DNA from: Pseudomonas turukhanskensis
Lineage (GTDB): Bacteria; Pseudomonadota; Gammaproteobacteria; Pseudomonadales; Pseudomonadaceae
Direction of reading: 5' to 3'
DNA: 64,000 nt
Assembly: GCF_027922365.1 (NCBI RefSeq)
Contig: NZ_BSFN01000002.1
Coordinates: 310,001-374,000 of the forward strand
Shown here: one piece after another, positions 1-9,402 of the stretch
Layout: each line of letters opens with the position of its first letter
How positions within the stretch are numbered: the first letter of the stretch is position 1
The notes under the pieces: model-generated
The model's input: the letters and a program-made list of their open reading frames with translations, nothing else
The model's database searches: none
What the model was told of the DNA's origin: nothing
Program-made: the position numbers and the translations under genes

Positions 1-156
1 CCAATCAACCCGCAGGACGACCGCGCGATGATCTGCGGCAGCCCGAGCATGCTCGATGAAACCAGCGAAGTGCTGGACAGCTTCGGTCTGAAAATTTCGG
101 CGCGCATGGGCGAACCGGGTGATTACCTCATCGAACGTGCGTTCGTAGAGAAGTAA
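1..156 (+). CDS. fpr: Ferredoxin/flavodoxin-NADP+ reductase, C-terminal end (partial)
   Basis: Only the last 51 codons are present; the gene enters from the left edge in frame 1 and stops with TAA. The visible part contains CGSPSMLDE, the conserved segment near the nicotinamide site in the NADP-binding half, and ends in GEPGDYLIERAFVEK, which matches the usual Pseudomonas Fpr C-terminus. In the family, Fpr moves electrons between NADPH and ferredoxin or flavodoxin in the cytoplasm and helps oxidative-stress defence and Fe-S repair. A hairpin with a T-run follows 16 bases after the stop, so it ends its own transcript. The assignment rests on a short tail, but that tail is distinctive. Confidence 0.85.
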   Translation, partial: PINPQDDRAMICGSPSMLDETSEVLDSFGLKISARMGEPGDYLIERAFVEK

Positions 157-171
157 GCCGAACGCAATTGA

Positions 172-199
172 AAAGCCCGCCTAGATGGCGGGCTTTTTT
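172..199. terminator. Bidirectional intrinsic terminator between fpr and trmO
   Basis: A perfect 7-bp GC stem (GCCCGCC / GGCGGGC, loop TAGAT) is flanked by AAAA on the left and TTTTTT on the right. It can terminate the rightward fpr transcript with six T, and the leftward trmO transcript with four. Confidence 0.9.
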
Positions 200-230
200 G
201 TGCCTTCGAAATGATCGCTGGAAACGCCGA

Positions 231-923
231 TCAGGCAGGAACCACCTCAAGCACACAGATCTGCGCCGGCGTCGGGTAATGCCAGCGCACCTGCACATCC
301 CACAACTGTGTGCCGTATACGCGGCTCGGCTCGGGCTGTTGATACGCCGGGCGCGGGTCCTGGGCCAGGCATTGTTCGACCAGTTCCCGTAGCGGCTGCT
401 CCAGCCGCTGCCCATGGTCCATCGCCTGGGCCAACGCGGCGTCACTCCAAGCCACTCCAATCAGTTGCGGCGCGCCATCGGCCATGCGATTGAACGCGCC
501 GCTCACCGCGTCGGCGTAGGGCACATAGGGTTTGATATCCAGCACCGGCGTGCCGTCGAGCAGGTCGATGCCCGAGAGCCACAACTTGCCGGCCTCGACT
601 TTCTCCAGCTTCACCACCGATTGCCCAATGCCGTTGGGGCGGTGGGTGGCGCGGGTGGCGAAGACCCCCATTGATTGGTTGCCGCCCAGGCGTGGCGGAC
701 GCACTTTCAGGCGGGGTTTGTCTTCCAGGGCCTGGTGAAAGAGAAACAGCAGCCACACGTGGCTGACTTGCTCCAGCCCTTGCACGGCCTCGCCCTGATC
801 GAATGGCGGCAGCAGTTCCAGTACCCCACGGGCAGCCGGTGCCAGTTGCGGCTGACGGGGAATGGCGAATTTCTCCTTGAAGCAGGAGCGCACAAAACCG
901 ATGGGGGAGACCGAATAAGACAT
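231..923 (-). CDS. trmO: tRNA (N6-threonylcarbamoyladenosine(37)-N6)-methyltransferase TrmO
   Basis: A 230-residue TsaA/TrmO-family protein. TrmO uses S-adenosylmethionine to methylate t6A at position 37 of tRNAs such as tRNA-Thr, giving m6t6A and improving decoding. The family signature is at the N-terminus (SPIGFVRSCFKEKFAIPRQP), followed by GLEQVSHVWLLFLFHQ, the RATHRPNGIGQSVVKLE segment and LDIKPYVPYAD, all typical of the beta-barrel fold; length is normal. The protein must start at the ATG at 923, because the family motif begins immediately after it. That ATG directly abuts the T-run of a terminator hairpin and has no Shine-Dalgarno sequence, so initiation is unusual (see findings). It is convergent with fpr. 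Confidence 0.92.
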   Translation of the reverse strand: MSYSVSPIGFVRSCFKEKFAIPRQPQLAPAARGVLELLPPFDQGEAVQGLEQVSHVWLLFLFHQALEDKPRLKVRPPRLGGNQSMGVFATRATHRPNGIGQSVVKLEKVEAGKLWLSGIDLLDGTPVLDIKPYVPYADAVSGAFNRMADGAPQLIGVAWSDAALAQAMDHGQRLEQPLRELVEQCLAQDPRPAYQQPEPSRVYGTQLWDVQVRWHYPTPAQICVLEVVPA

Positions 924-949
924 AAAAAAGCCCGGCTGGAAAACCGGGC
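924..949 (-). terminator. Intrinsic terminator of the rhlG-like gene, abutting the trmO start codon
   Basis: On the minus strand the sequence reads GCCCGG - 8-base loop - CCGGGC - TTTTTT and then immediately ATG of trmO. It lies 145 bases past the stop of the upstream short-chain reductase and is the only terminator available to that gene. Confidence 0.75.
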
Positions 950-1094
950 CATGATACCTGTCGCCACTCGGACGTTTACAACATATGCGGTTGAACTATT
1001 ACCGAATTCGGCGCCCTCCAAGCACGCTCTTTCGGGCTGGCCAGACAACGCGGTTTCAACGCCGTATGGCCGACGACCGGAAGATCGTTACGGT

Positions 1095-1865
1095 CTACAT
1101 GGCGAAGCCGCCATCGATGGGTATCACGGTGCCGGTCATGTAAGCCCCGGCCGTGCTCGCCAGTGCAATCGCCAACGCCCCCATCTCTTCTTCACGGCCC
1201 CAACGCTTCATCGGAATGATCGCGGTGTCTTCGGCCAGCGCTTGTTCATCGTTGGCGATATGGCTGGTCATCTTGCTCGGGAAGCGGCCCGGCGCAATAA
1301 CATTGACGTTGATGTGCTGACCAACCAGGTCGCGTGCCAGCGAGCGTGACAGATGGTGCAAGGCGGCCTTGCTCGGGCCATAGGCATAGGCTTCTTCACC
1401 GTAGGAGGTGATACCGGCTACCGAGCCGATATTGATCACCCGTGCCGGGCTCTCGCTGTTGCCAGCCTTGCGCAGCAGCGGTAGCAATTTCTGGATGCAC
1501 AGGAAAACCGAGGTCACGTTCAACTGCATGACTTTTTCAAAGCCTTTCACCGGGTAGGTTTCCAGCGGCGCGCCCCAGGTGGTGCCGGCGTTGTTGACCA
1601 GAATATCGAGCTTGTCGATCTGCCCGTTCAGTTGCTCGGCCAGGGCCACCACGCCTTCCTCGTGCGCCAGGTTGGCCGCGATGCCGTGGCATTCACCAAA
1701 CGCCGACAGTTCGGCGGCGGTAGCGGCACAGGCTTCGCCGTCACGGGCACAGACATAAACGCGGGCACCGGCTTCAACGAAGGCTTTGGCGATCATCTTG
1801 CCGATGCCTCGGGTGCCGCCGGTTACCAGTGCGGTGCGGCCTTGCAGGGAAAAGTAAGGGTGCAT
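1095..1865 (-). CDS. rhlG: RhlG-like NADPH-dependent short-chain dehydrogenase/reductase
   Basis: A 256-residue classical SDR. The cofactor motif TGGTRGIG is near residue 16, NNAG near residue 91, the catalytic Ser lies in INIGSVAG, and the YxxxK pair in YAYGPSKAA. The start MHPYFSLQGR and the end TGTVIPIDGGFAM match RhlG of P. aeruginosa closely. RhlG was described as a beta-ketoacyl reductase linked to rhamnolipid or hydroxyacid precursor supply; that role has been disputed, so the substrate remains open. No rhamnolipid genes lie nearby, and the gene stands alone with its own terminator. The family assignment is firm; the orthologue name is likely. Confidence 0.8.
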   Translation of the reverse strand: MHPYFSLQGRTALVTGGTRGIGKMIAKAFVEAGARVYVCARDGEACAATAAELSAFGECHGIAANLAHEEGVVALAEQLNGQIDKLDILVNNAGTTWGAPLETYPVKGFEKVMQLNVTSVFLCIQKLLPLLRKAGNSESPARVINIGSVAGITSYGEEAYAYGPSKAALHHLSRSLARDLVGQHINVNVIAPGRFPSKMTSHIANDEQALAEDTAIIPMKRWGREEEMGALAIALASTAGAYMTGTVIPIDGGFAM

Positions 1866-1978
1866 GGGGGCGTGCTCTTGTCAGGGTTGTTGTGCCAACA
1901 CCCTAATACCCGAGGCGTGATTACGCAGGAACTATTGCCGCTGAGAATGCAGGGCCATGCGCAAATGCATGCCCTCCA

Positions 1979-2074
1979 CCGTCATTCCCGTGAAGACGGG
2001 AATCCAGGCTTTTAAGTCGGCGAGATAGGAGCCAGCCTCACAATTCTGGATGCCCGCCTGCGCGGCGATGACGC
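1979..2074. repeat. REP-type inverted pair (GTCATTCCCG family), copy 1
   Basis: A left arm with GTCATTCCCGTGAAGACGGG AATCCAG and a right arm with CTGGATGCCCGCCTGCG CGGCGATGACG face each other across about 35 bases. The same family occurs as inverted pairs near 9295-9390 and 50047-50136. It fills the gap between the SDR and DUF1456 genes. Confidence 0.8.
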
Positions 2075-2087
2075 AGGTTTTTGCTTA

Positions 2088-2549
2088 TTAACCGCGCACG
2101 CGCTGGGTCAAACCCTTGAGAAAGTTGCGCAGCAACTGATCGCCGCACGTGCGGTAGTTGCTGTGGCCAAACTTGCGAAACAGGGCGCTGAGCTCGGGCT
2201 TGCTCACCGGGAAATCCACGCTCTGCAGTATCTCGTGCAAATCGTCTTCTTTCAGTTCAAAGGCCACCCGCAGCTTTTTCAACACCATGTTATTGGTCAC
2301 TGGCAGCTCGATGGGCTGCGCCGGGCGGCTGTCGTCTTTGCCGCGCAGGTGAACGATCAGGCCGTCGAGAAAGTGCGCGAGCACCTCGTCGTCACATTCC
2401 AGGTAGCCCTCTTCCTCATCCTTTTTCAGGTAGGCGCGCACGGTGTCCAGGTCGACTTCCAGGCCGGACAGTTGGATAACCTGTACCACCTTGGGGTCGC
2501 TGAGGTCGAGCATGTAGCGCACGCTGCGCAGTACGTCGTTGTTGATCAT
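2088..2549 (-). CDS. DUF1456 (YehS-family) protein
   Basis: A 153-residue protein built of two DUF1456 repeats. The first begins at MINNDVLRSVRYMLDLSD and the second at VTNNMVLKKLRVAFELKEDDL; each has the pattern NN-x-LRxxRxxxxL followed by DxxLxxxLxGLxxxxRG. This matches E. coli YehS in length and layout. The biochemical function of the family is not known. The protein is soluble and acidic, without signal peptide or membrane segments. It lies downstream of the S4-domain protein on the same strand, 33 bases away, so the two may be cotranscribed. Confidence 0.85.
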   Translation of the reverse strand: MINNDVLRSVRYMLDLSDPKVVQVIQLSGLEVDLDTVRAYLKKDEEEGYLECDDEVLAHFLDGLIVHLRGKDDSRPAQPIELPVTNNMVLKKLRVAFELKEDDLHEILQSVDFPVSKPELSALFRKFGHSNYRTCGDQLLRNFLKGLTQRVRG

Positions 2550-2582
2550 GATGCGGTCCTGAATAGGGGAGAGGCCTGGGCC

Positions 2583-3293
2583 CTAGAATTTTTCGGTTTT
2601 GGCCAGGTAGCGCCATTGGCCGGCGGGCAGCTTGCCCATGGAAACGCCGCCGATGCGGATGCGCTTGATGCTGACCGGCGTGAGCCCGACGCTGGCGCAC
2701 AGTGCGGCGAGCAGGCCTGGCGTCGGGTTTTTCAAGACGATGCGCAGGCGCGTTTCGTTTTGCCAGCTGGCTTTCACCGGTGGCAGAACCTTGCCCTTGA
2801 TAGTGCGGCCCTGGTTCAGGCGACTGAGGCCGTGTTCGATGATGTCGCCAGTCACTTCCACCACGTATTCCTGTTCCAGCTTGGCCAGGTCGTCGGTGAG
2901 CTTGCGCAGAATTTTCCAGTCCTGGGTAAATACCAGCAAACCGGCGGCGTTGTGCTGCAACGGCGCGGCGCTGGTAAGGCGCAGGAAGTGGCCCTTGAGC
3001 GGGCGGGTGCCAAAGCGGTGCTCGGGCGACAATGTGGCAGGGCTGATAAGCGTATGCGCCGCGTCGACGGTCAGCTCGGGCAACTGGTGGAACAAAATGG
3101 TCACTGGCTCCGGAGCGGTCAGCACCGCGTCGGGCAGCAGCGCCACTGTCTGTTCGGTCACTTTGAATTGCGGTTCATCGACCACTTCGCCATCGACCGT
3201 CACCCAGCCGCCCTCGATATACAACTCGGCCTCGCGGCGCGAGCAGCCGATCACTTCGATCAGGCGTTTGGAAAGGCGAATGGGGTCTGTCAT
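2583..3293 (-). CDS. S4-domain RsuA/RluF-family pseudouridine synthase homologue lacking the catalytic Asp
   Basis: About 236 residues: an N-terminal S4 RNA-binding domain (RLSKRLIEVIGCSRREAELYIEGGWVTV) and then an RsuA/RluB/E/F-type synthase domain. Family enzymes carry a G-R-L-D-x-x-T/S-x-G-L-L motif whose Asp is the nucleophile. Here the matching stretch is A-P-L-Q-H-N-A-A-G-L-L, with CAG (Gln) at residue 113 in place of Asp, checked on the minus-strand codons. The remaining fold motifs (KLEQEYVVEV, GLTPVSIKRIRIGGV) are kept, so it may bind rRNA without isomerising uridine. The ATG at 3293 suits the family; an upstream ATG at 3323 (ten residues more) is possible. Annotated families would call it rRNA pseudouridine synthase. 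Confidence 0.85.
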   Translation of the reverse strand: MTDPIRLSKRLIEVIGCSRREAELYIEGGWVTVDGEVVDEPQFKVTEQTVALLPDAVLTAPEPVTILFHQLPELTVDAAHTLISPATLSPEHRFGTRPLKGHFLRLTSAAPLQHNAAGLLVFTQDWKILRKLTDDLAKLEQEYVVEVTGDIIEHGLSRLNQGRTIKGKVLPPVKASWQNETRLRIVLKNPTPGLLAALCASVGLTPVSIKRIRIGGVSMGKLPAGQWRYLAKTEKF

Positions 3294-3385
3294 GACGAGG
3301 GCCGTAAAGAAGGGGGCGAGCATTGTACCCGCCTGAGCTCAACAAGACCCGTCTGATTGGCCAGCGGGCATATACGCGCTGAAGC

Positions 3386-3859
3386 CTAGCTGCTGGCGTA
3401 GGCTTTGCGCAGGGTCGCCACATCCAGCTTGATCATGCCCAGCAGCGCGGTGAACACCCGTTGCGCGGCGGCTTTGTCGGCGCTGTTGAGCATGTCGTAG
3501 AGCGCGGTGGGCACCACCTGCCAGCTCACTCCGTATTTGTCGGTCAGCCAGCCGCATTGCACCTCCTGGCCGCCCTCGCTCAGCGCGGCCCAGAGGCGGT
3601 CGACTTCGAACTGGTCGGCACAATGGGCGACAAATGAAACGGCCGGCGAGAACTGAAACTCCGGCCCGCCGTTCAAGGCCAGAAACTCTTCACCGTCGAG
3701 GCTGAAACGCACCGTCATCACCGAGCCGGCTGGCTTGGGCGCGCCTTCGAGAAAGTAGTTGGTTTCAATGATTCGCGAATTGCGAAACACCGACACATAG
3801 AACTGCGCCGCTTCTTCTGCCTGGGTATCGAACCACAGGCAAGGACCGATCTTTTGCAT
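3386..3859 (-). CDS. VOC-family protein of the PhnB / 3-demethylubiquinone-methyltransferase-like type
   Basis: 157 residues starting MQKIGPCLWFDTQAEEAAQFY, the usual opening of PF06983 VOC proteins. Family landmarks are AAQFYVSVFRNSRI, FLALNGGPEF and WLTDKYGVSWQVVP. AGGAG lies 7 bases before this ATG, which decides against the upstream frame extension to 3877. Members are small cytoplasmic proteins with paired beta-alpha-beta-beta-beta modules; most have no proven substrate despite the methyltransferase name. It stands alone on the minus strand between the S4 protein and an exported hydrolase. Confidence 0.85.
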   Translation of the reverse strand: MQKIGPCLWFDTQAEEAAQFYVSVFRNSRIIETNYFLEGAPKPAGSVMTVRFSLDGEEFLALNGGPEFQFSPAVSFVAHCADQFEVDRLWAALSEGGQEVQCGWLTDKYGVSWQVVPTALYDMLNSADKAAAQRVFTALLGMIKLDVATLRKAYASS

Positions 3860-3907
3860 CACGGGGCTCCTGTTCACGCGTGCATGGAGCTTCCAGTCTA
3901 GCCGCCC

Positions 3908-4843
3908 CTATAGGCCCAGGCGCTTGCCGACGTCGATATCCAGGCCGGCCATAAAGCGTTCTACGGCATCGGTGTACGCACCGGGCGTGCCGAGCAACTG
4001 GTTGATCTCTTTATGGGTCATGTCTTGCTTGAGCACGCTGATGCTGACGGTCAGCGCGGCGCCATGGTCGGAAAACAGCTGTGCTTGTTCGCAAGCCACT
4101 TCGCGGCGGGTGGAGCACACGGCCAGCATCGGCGCGGCACCCGTGGCCAACACATAGTTGGGCGAGGTTTGTTGCCAGTAAGCCGGGTCGCTGCCAAAGG
4201 CCTGGTCGTAGAAGCGCATATGCCGGGCCTGCATGATTTTCTGCACATCCAGCGCGGCGCTATCCAAGGCCACTGTGCCGAGCCAGGGTTTGACGCCCTG
4301 GGCGGCGGCCAGTGTTGGCGAAGCAGCCAGCAGGGCGACCAGATGGGCCCCGGCCGAGTGGCCCATGACGATCACGTGATTGGCTGAACCGCCCCAACTG
4401 GAGGCCTTGGCTTGCACCACGGCCAGCGCCTTGGCCACCTCTTCAGCCTGTTGCAACGGTTTGGCTTGCGGCAGTAGCGGGTAGTTGGCGGACACGAAGA
4501 TAAAGCCCTTGCTCACCCAGCGACTGACTTTGTTGGCCACCACTTGTTGGGCGCCTTTGTCGCCAGTGCGCCAGGCCCCGCCATGCACCATGAAAATGAC
4601 CGGCGCATTGCTGGCCCGATTCGGCAAATACACGTCCATGCGTTCGCGCTCGGCAGGGCCGTAGGCGAGGTCTTTGATGACGGTGGCGCCGGCCGGTAGT
4701 TCGAGCGGGGCCGAGGCGGCGCTGTCTTGCTCGCGCTCGGCGCGGCGTTCCTTGATCTTGTCCAGCAGCGGGCCGGCGAGGGTGGCCTGGCAGAAGACGG
4801 CCAACAGTAAGGCGAGGGCAGGGCGGTGCAAACGCAGCGACAT
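3908..4843 (-). CDS. Exported alpha/beta hydrolase (BD-FAE/carboxylesterase type)
   Basis: 311 residues with a cleavable signal peptide (hydrophobic 9-20, likely cleavage after LAG-P near residue 23) followed by a short charged helix. The hydrolase core shows the oxyanion motif HGGAW and the nucleophile elbow GHSAGAH; the His of the triad is probably in MTHKEIN near the end. This layout fits PF20434-type esterases that hydrolyse carboxyl esters in the periplasm. AGGAG lies 7 bases before the ATG. The substrate cannot be read from the sequence. A REP pair separates it from the rimO terminator. Confidence 0.85.
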   Translation of the reverse strand: MSLRLHRPALALLLAVFCQATLAGPLLDKIKERRAEREQDSAASAPLELPAGATVIKDLAYGPAERERMDVYLPNRASNAPVIFMVHGGAWRTGDKGAQQVVANKVSRWVSKGFIFVSANYPLLPQAKPLQQAEEVAKALAVVQAKASSWGGSANHVIVMGHSAGAHLVALLAASPTLAAAQGVKPWLGTVALDSAALDVQKIMQARHMRFYDQAFGSDPAYWQQTSPNYVLATGAAPMLAVCSTRREVACEQAQLFSDHGAALTVSISVLKQDMTHKEINQLLGTPGAYTDAVERFMAGLDIDVGKRLGL

Positions 4844-4902
4844 GGATGGCTCCTGAGGCGAGGGCGGTGTCGGGACGTTGGTTACGCGGATGATCGAGCA
4901 AT

Positions 4903-4981
4903 TGTAGGAGCCAGCTTGCTGGCGAACCCTGGAAACGACGCTCTACCGGTCGAACGCTTCGCGAGCAAGCTCGCTCCTACG
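4903..4981. repeat. REP/REPIN-type inverted pair (TGTAGGAGC..GCTTGCT family)
   Basis: TGTAGGAGCCAGCTTGCTGG CGAA and its inverted partner CGCGAGCAAGCTCGCTCCTA C flank a spacer of about 35 bases, the classic layout of Pseudomonas REPINs in an intergenic gap. Confidence 0.85.
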
Positions 4982-5012
4982 GGAGCGGTTATTTGTTAGC
5001 CGGCCGGCGTCA

Positions 5013-5046
5013 AATAAAAAAGCCCCGCATTCGCGGGGCTTTTTTA

Positions 5047-5048
<2 letters not shown>
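5013..5048. terminator. Bidirectional terminator downstream of rimO
   Basis: AAAAAAGCCCCGC-ATTC-GCG GGGCTTTTTT is a strong GC stem with A/T tracts on both sides. It overlaps the last codons of rimO on the minus strand and ends its transcript there. Confidence 0.92.
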
Positions 5049-6375
<1,327 letters not shown>

Positions 6376-6670
6376 GACTAACCTCAGGCGTTTGGACGGG
6401 CACCTTGGGGTGCCTCTGGTCAAAAAGTGCGCAATTCTAGCGGCAGGTCATCCGCTTGACCAGCCTCCATCCGGCAGGTGGCGCCTCAGCTATGCTCTGG
6501 GCGGGAGTTGTAGTGGCCGCGCCGCTTGAAATGTGCGGGGCAATCTTCGTTGATTAAGCGGTACGTTACGTAAACAGGTGCCTGGAGCCCCCGGTTTCAG
6601 GTATAAAGCCGCCCACTTTTAGCGCTTGCAGATAGCACATCTGCGAGTCTGGTCTTCAGGAGCTTAGTGC

Positions 6671-8557
6671 ATGTCCAATGCGCATTCCGCGCCCGGCAAA
6701 TCATCGACCATCAGCTTGATGATCGCTGCCGTTGGCGTGGTGTTCGGCGATATCGGTACCAGCCCGCTGTACACCCTCAAAGAAGTGTTCAATCCACATT
6801 ACGGCGTGCGGGCCGATCATGACGGGGTGCTGGGCATTCTGTCGCTGATCTTCTGGTCGCTGTTTTGGGTGGTATCGCTCAAGTACGTGCTCTTTATGCT
6901 GCGGGCCGACAACCAGGGCGAAGGCGGGGTGATGGCGCTTACGGCGCTGGCTCGACGCGCCGCAAACGAATACCCCAAGCTGCGCAATGTGCTGGTGCTG
7001 CTGGGGCTGTTCGGTGCCGCACTGTTCTATGGTGACAGCATGATCACCCCGGCGATCTCGGTATTGTCGGCGGTAGAAGGTCTGGAACTGGCCTTCGATG
7101 GCATCGAACACTGGGTAGTGCCGCTGGCGTTGATCGTGCTGGTGGCGTTGTTCCTGATTCAGCGACACGGCACCGCACGCATCGGCATTCTGTTCGGCCC
7201 GGTAATGCTCACCTGGTTTACCGTGCTGAGCGTGCTGGGTATCTATGGCATTCTCCAGCACCCGGAAGTGCTGCACGCCCTAAACCCGTATTGGGCGGTT
7301 AACTTCTTTATTTCCCACCCTGGTATCGGCATCACCATTCTCGGGGCCGTGGTGCTGTCGCTGACGGGCGCCGAAGCGCTCTATGCCGACATGGGCCATT
7401 TCGGTCGCAAGCCCATTGCCCGTGCGTGGTTCTTCCTGGTGCTGCCGGGCCTGGCGCTGAATTACTTCGGGCAGGGCGCCTTGCTGTTGCAGGATCCGGA
7501 AGCGGCGCGTAACCCGTTCTACCTGCTGGCGCCGAGCTGGGCGCTGGTGCCGATGATTCTGCTGTCGACCTTCGCCACCATCATTGCCTCGCAGGCGGTG
7601 ATTTCGGGGGCCTTCTCCCTGACCCGGCAGGCGATTCAGCTGGGTTATGTGCCGCGCATGTTTATCCAGCACACCTCCAGCCATGAGCAAGGCCAGATCT
7701 ATATTGGCGCGGTGAACTGGACGCTGATGGTCGGCGTGGTGCTGCTGGTACTGGGCTTCGAGTCCTCCAGCGCCCTGGCGGCGGCCTACGGGGTGGCGGT
7801 AACCGGCACCATGCTCATCGACACCTTGCTGGCTTCGGCCGTGGTGCTGCTGCTCTGGCGGTGGTCGCCCTGGGTATCGGTGCCGATGCTGCTGGCATTC
7901 TTTCTGGTGGACAGCCTGTTCTTCGCTGCCAACCTGCCCAAGATCCTGCAAGGGGGGGCCTTCCCGGTGGTCATCGGCAGCGTGCTGTTTATTTTGATGA
8001 CGACCTGGAAGCGTGGCCGCCAATTGCTAGTGGACCGCCTGGACGAAAGCGCCATTCCGCTGCCGCTGTTTATCAGCAGTATTCGCGTGCAACCGCCCCA
8101 TCGCGTGCAAGGCACCGCGGTGTTTCTCACCGCCCGCGCGGACGCCGTGCCCCACGCGCTATTGCACAACCTGCTGCACAACCAAGTGCTACACGAGACG
8201 GTGGTGTTGCTGACGGTGATGAACGAAGACGAGCCACGGGTACCGAACGAGCGCCGCTTTGAAGTGGACGCCTTCGGCGAAGGCTTTTACCGCGTGGTGC
8301 TGCACTTCGGCTTTATGGACGAGACAGACGTGCCGGCGGCGCTGGGCCTGTGCCACCTGGAAGACCTGGACTTCAGCCCGATGCGCACCACCTACTTCCT
8401 GAGCCGCGAAACCATTATCTCCACCAAGTTGGTGGGCATGGCCCGCTGGCGAGAAATGCTGTTCGCCTTCTTGCTCAAGAACGCCAACGGCAACTTGCGC
8501 TTCTTCAACCTGCCGCTCAATCGGGTGATCGAGTTGGGGACGCAGGTCGAGATCTGA
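6671..8557 (+). CDS. kup: Low-affinity potassium transporter Kup
   Basis: 628 residues. Kup (HAK/KUP family) is an inner-membrane K+:H+ symporter, most important at low pH. The family signature [17 protein letters not shown] sits in the first transmembrane helix (residues about 23-39), about 12 hydrophobic helices follow to residue 460, and the soluble C-terminal domain carries TYFLSRETI near the end. AGGAG lies 8 bases before the ATG. The 295 bases between rimO and kup must hold its promoter; TATAAA at 6602-6607 is a possible -10, but I see no convincing -35 and no riboswitch. Confidence 0.96.
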   Translation: MSNAHSAPGKSSTISLMIAAVGVVFGDIGTSPLYTLKEVFNPHYGVRADHDGVLGILSLIFWSLFWVVSLKYVLFMLRADNQGEGGVMALTALARRAANEYPKLRNVLVLLGLFGAALFYGDSMITPAISVLSAVEGLELAFDGIEHWVVPLALIVLVALFLIQRHGTARIGILFGPVMLTWFTVLSVLGIYGILQHPEVLHALNPYWAVNFFISHPGIGITILGAVVLSLTGAEALYADMGHFGRKPIARAWFFLVLPGLALNYFGQGALLLQDPEAARNPFYLLAPSWALVPMILLSTFATIIASQAVISGAFSLTRQAIQLGYVPRMFIQHTSSHEQGQIYIGAVNWTLMVGVVLLVLGFESSSALAAAYGVAVTGTMLIDTLLASAVVLLLWRWSPWVSVPMLLAFFLVDSLFFAANLPKILQGGAFPVVIGSVLFILMTTWKRGRQLLVDRLDESAIPLPLFISSIRVQPPHRVQGTAVFLTARADAVPHALLHNLLHNQVLHETVVLLTVMNEDEPRVPNERRFEVDAFGEGFYRVVLHFGFMDETDVPAALGLCHLEDLDFSPMRTTYFLSRETIISTKLVGMARWREMLFAFLLKNANGNLRFFNLPLNRVIELGTQVEI

Positions 8558-8570
8558 GTTGGTTTAAAAG

Positions 8571-8641
8571 CATCGAGGCTGAAGCCTCTCCTACAGGGCG
8601 ACGAGGCCACTGGGGGAGTGGCCTCAGCCTCGATTGTTTTT
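8571..8641 (+). terminator. Large nested hairpin / terminator after kup
   Basis: Outer arms ATCGAGGCTGA and TCAGCCTCGAT enclose an inner perfect hairpin GAGGCCACT-GGGGG-AGTGG CCTC and a REP-like GCCTCTCCTACA segment; GTTTTT follows. It sits in the gap between convergent kup and the cytochrome gene and would stop kup transcription. Confidence 0.7.
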
Positions 8642-8652
8642 GAACGGCACGA

Positions 8653-9201
8653 CTAACCGCGGCGCGGCAACATCCGCAGCAACGTGTTATCGCGAATCAC
8701 ATAGTGATGCGCCAACCCCGCCACCGCGTGCAGGCCAATCAGCCAGTAGCCCAGCGAGCCGCCAAGTTCGTGCCATTCTTTGATTTGCTTGGCCAGGTCC
8801 GGGTTCTTGCCCACCAGGTGGGGCAACTCCAGGCCGAAGAACGGCACGGGCTTATCGGCGGCGCTCAGAATCAGCCAGCCGGCCAAGGGCAGGCCAATCA
8901 TCAGTAAATACAGCGCCAGGTGCATCAGCTTGGCCGGCAGCATTTGCCAGGCAGGCGGTGCCGGCTCGATGCGCGGTGTCGGCGCGATGGCGCGTAGCAG
9001 CAGGCGCAGCCACACCAGCCCGAAAACGCTGAGGCCGAGCATGAAATGGAATTGCTTCATCAGGTCGCGTTCGACGCTGTCTTTGGGAAAGATGCCACGC
9101 AGTTCGATGCAGGCGTACACCGCTGCAAGCAGGATCACCATCAGCCAGTGCAAGGCAATGCTGGCGGTGCCGTAACGGGACTCACTGTTTTTCCAACTCA
9201 T
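8653..9201 (-). CDS. Cytochrome b561 (CybB-like diheme membrane protein)
   Basis: 182 residues with four hydrophobic helices. The heme-ligand pattern of the family is present: ALHW in helix 1, FHFMLG in helix 2, LMHLALYLLMIGLPLAGW in helix 3 and GLHAVAGLAHHY in helix 4. E. coli CybB is a superoxide:ubiquinone oxidoreductase; for this protein only membrane electron transfer with quinone is inferred. The ATG at 9201 (MSWKNSESRYG) has AAGGAA a suitable distance upstream and matches family starts, so the longer frame to 9294 is not used. It is convergent with kup. Confidence 0.9.
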   Translation of the reverse strand: MSWKNSESRYGTASIALHWLMVILLAAVYACIELRGIFPKDSVERDLMKQFHFMLGLSVFGLVWLRLLLRAIAPTPRIEPAPPAWQMLPAKLMHLALYLLMIGLPLAGWLILSAADKPVPFFGLELPHLVGKNPDLAKQIKEWHELGGSLGYWLIGLHAVAGLAHHYVIRDNTLLRMLPRRG

Positions 9202-9294
9202 CAGGGTTTCCTTCTTCTGCCAGAGGCCCGCTCTGTGGCGGGTTAGAGGGGAGACCTTAACATCTGATGAGCGGCACAACGACTGACAGCCCAC

Positions 9295-9390
9295 CGTCGT
9301 CCCAGCGAAGGCGGGGACCCAGAATGTTGGATCGGTCGAGGGCTGAGGAACAATCCGACAACTGGATCCCCGCCTTCGCTGGGATGACGG
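9295..9390. repeat. REP-type inverted pair (GTCATTCCCG family), copy 2
   Basis: Arms CGTCGTCCCAGCGAAGGCGG GG and CCCCGCCTTCGCTGGGATGA CG are near-perfect inverted copies about 47 bases apart. The pair lies just past the stop of the lipid hydrolase gene and may act as its transcript end. Confidence 0.85.
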
Positions 9391-9402
9391 GGATGGGGCG
9401 GT

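Noticed and set aside
2163..3356. A 397-codon plus-strand frame opposite the DUF1456 and S4-domain genes
   Set aside because: No recognisable domain, no Shine-Dalgarno, and it spans two unrelated genes in antisense.
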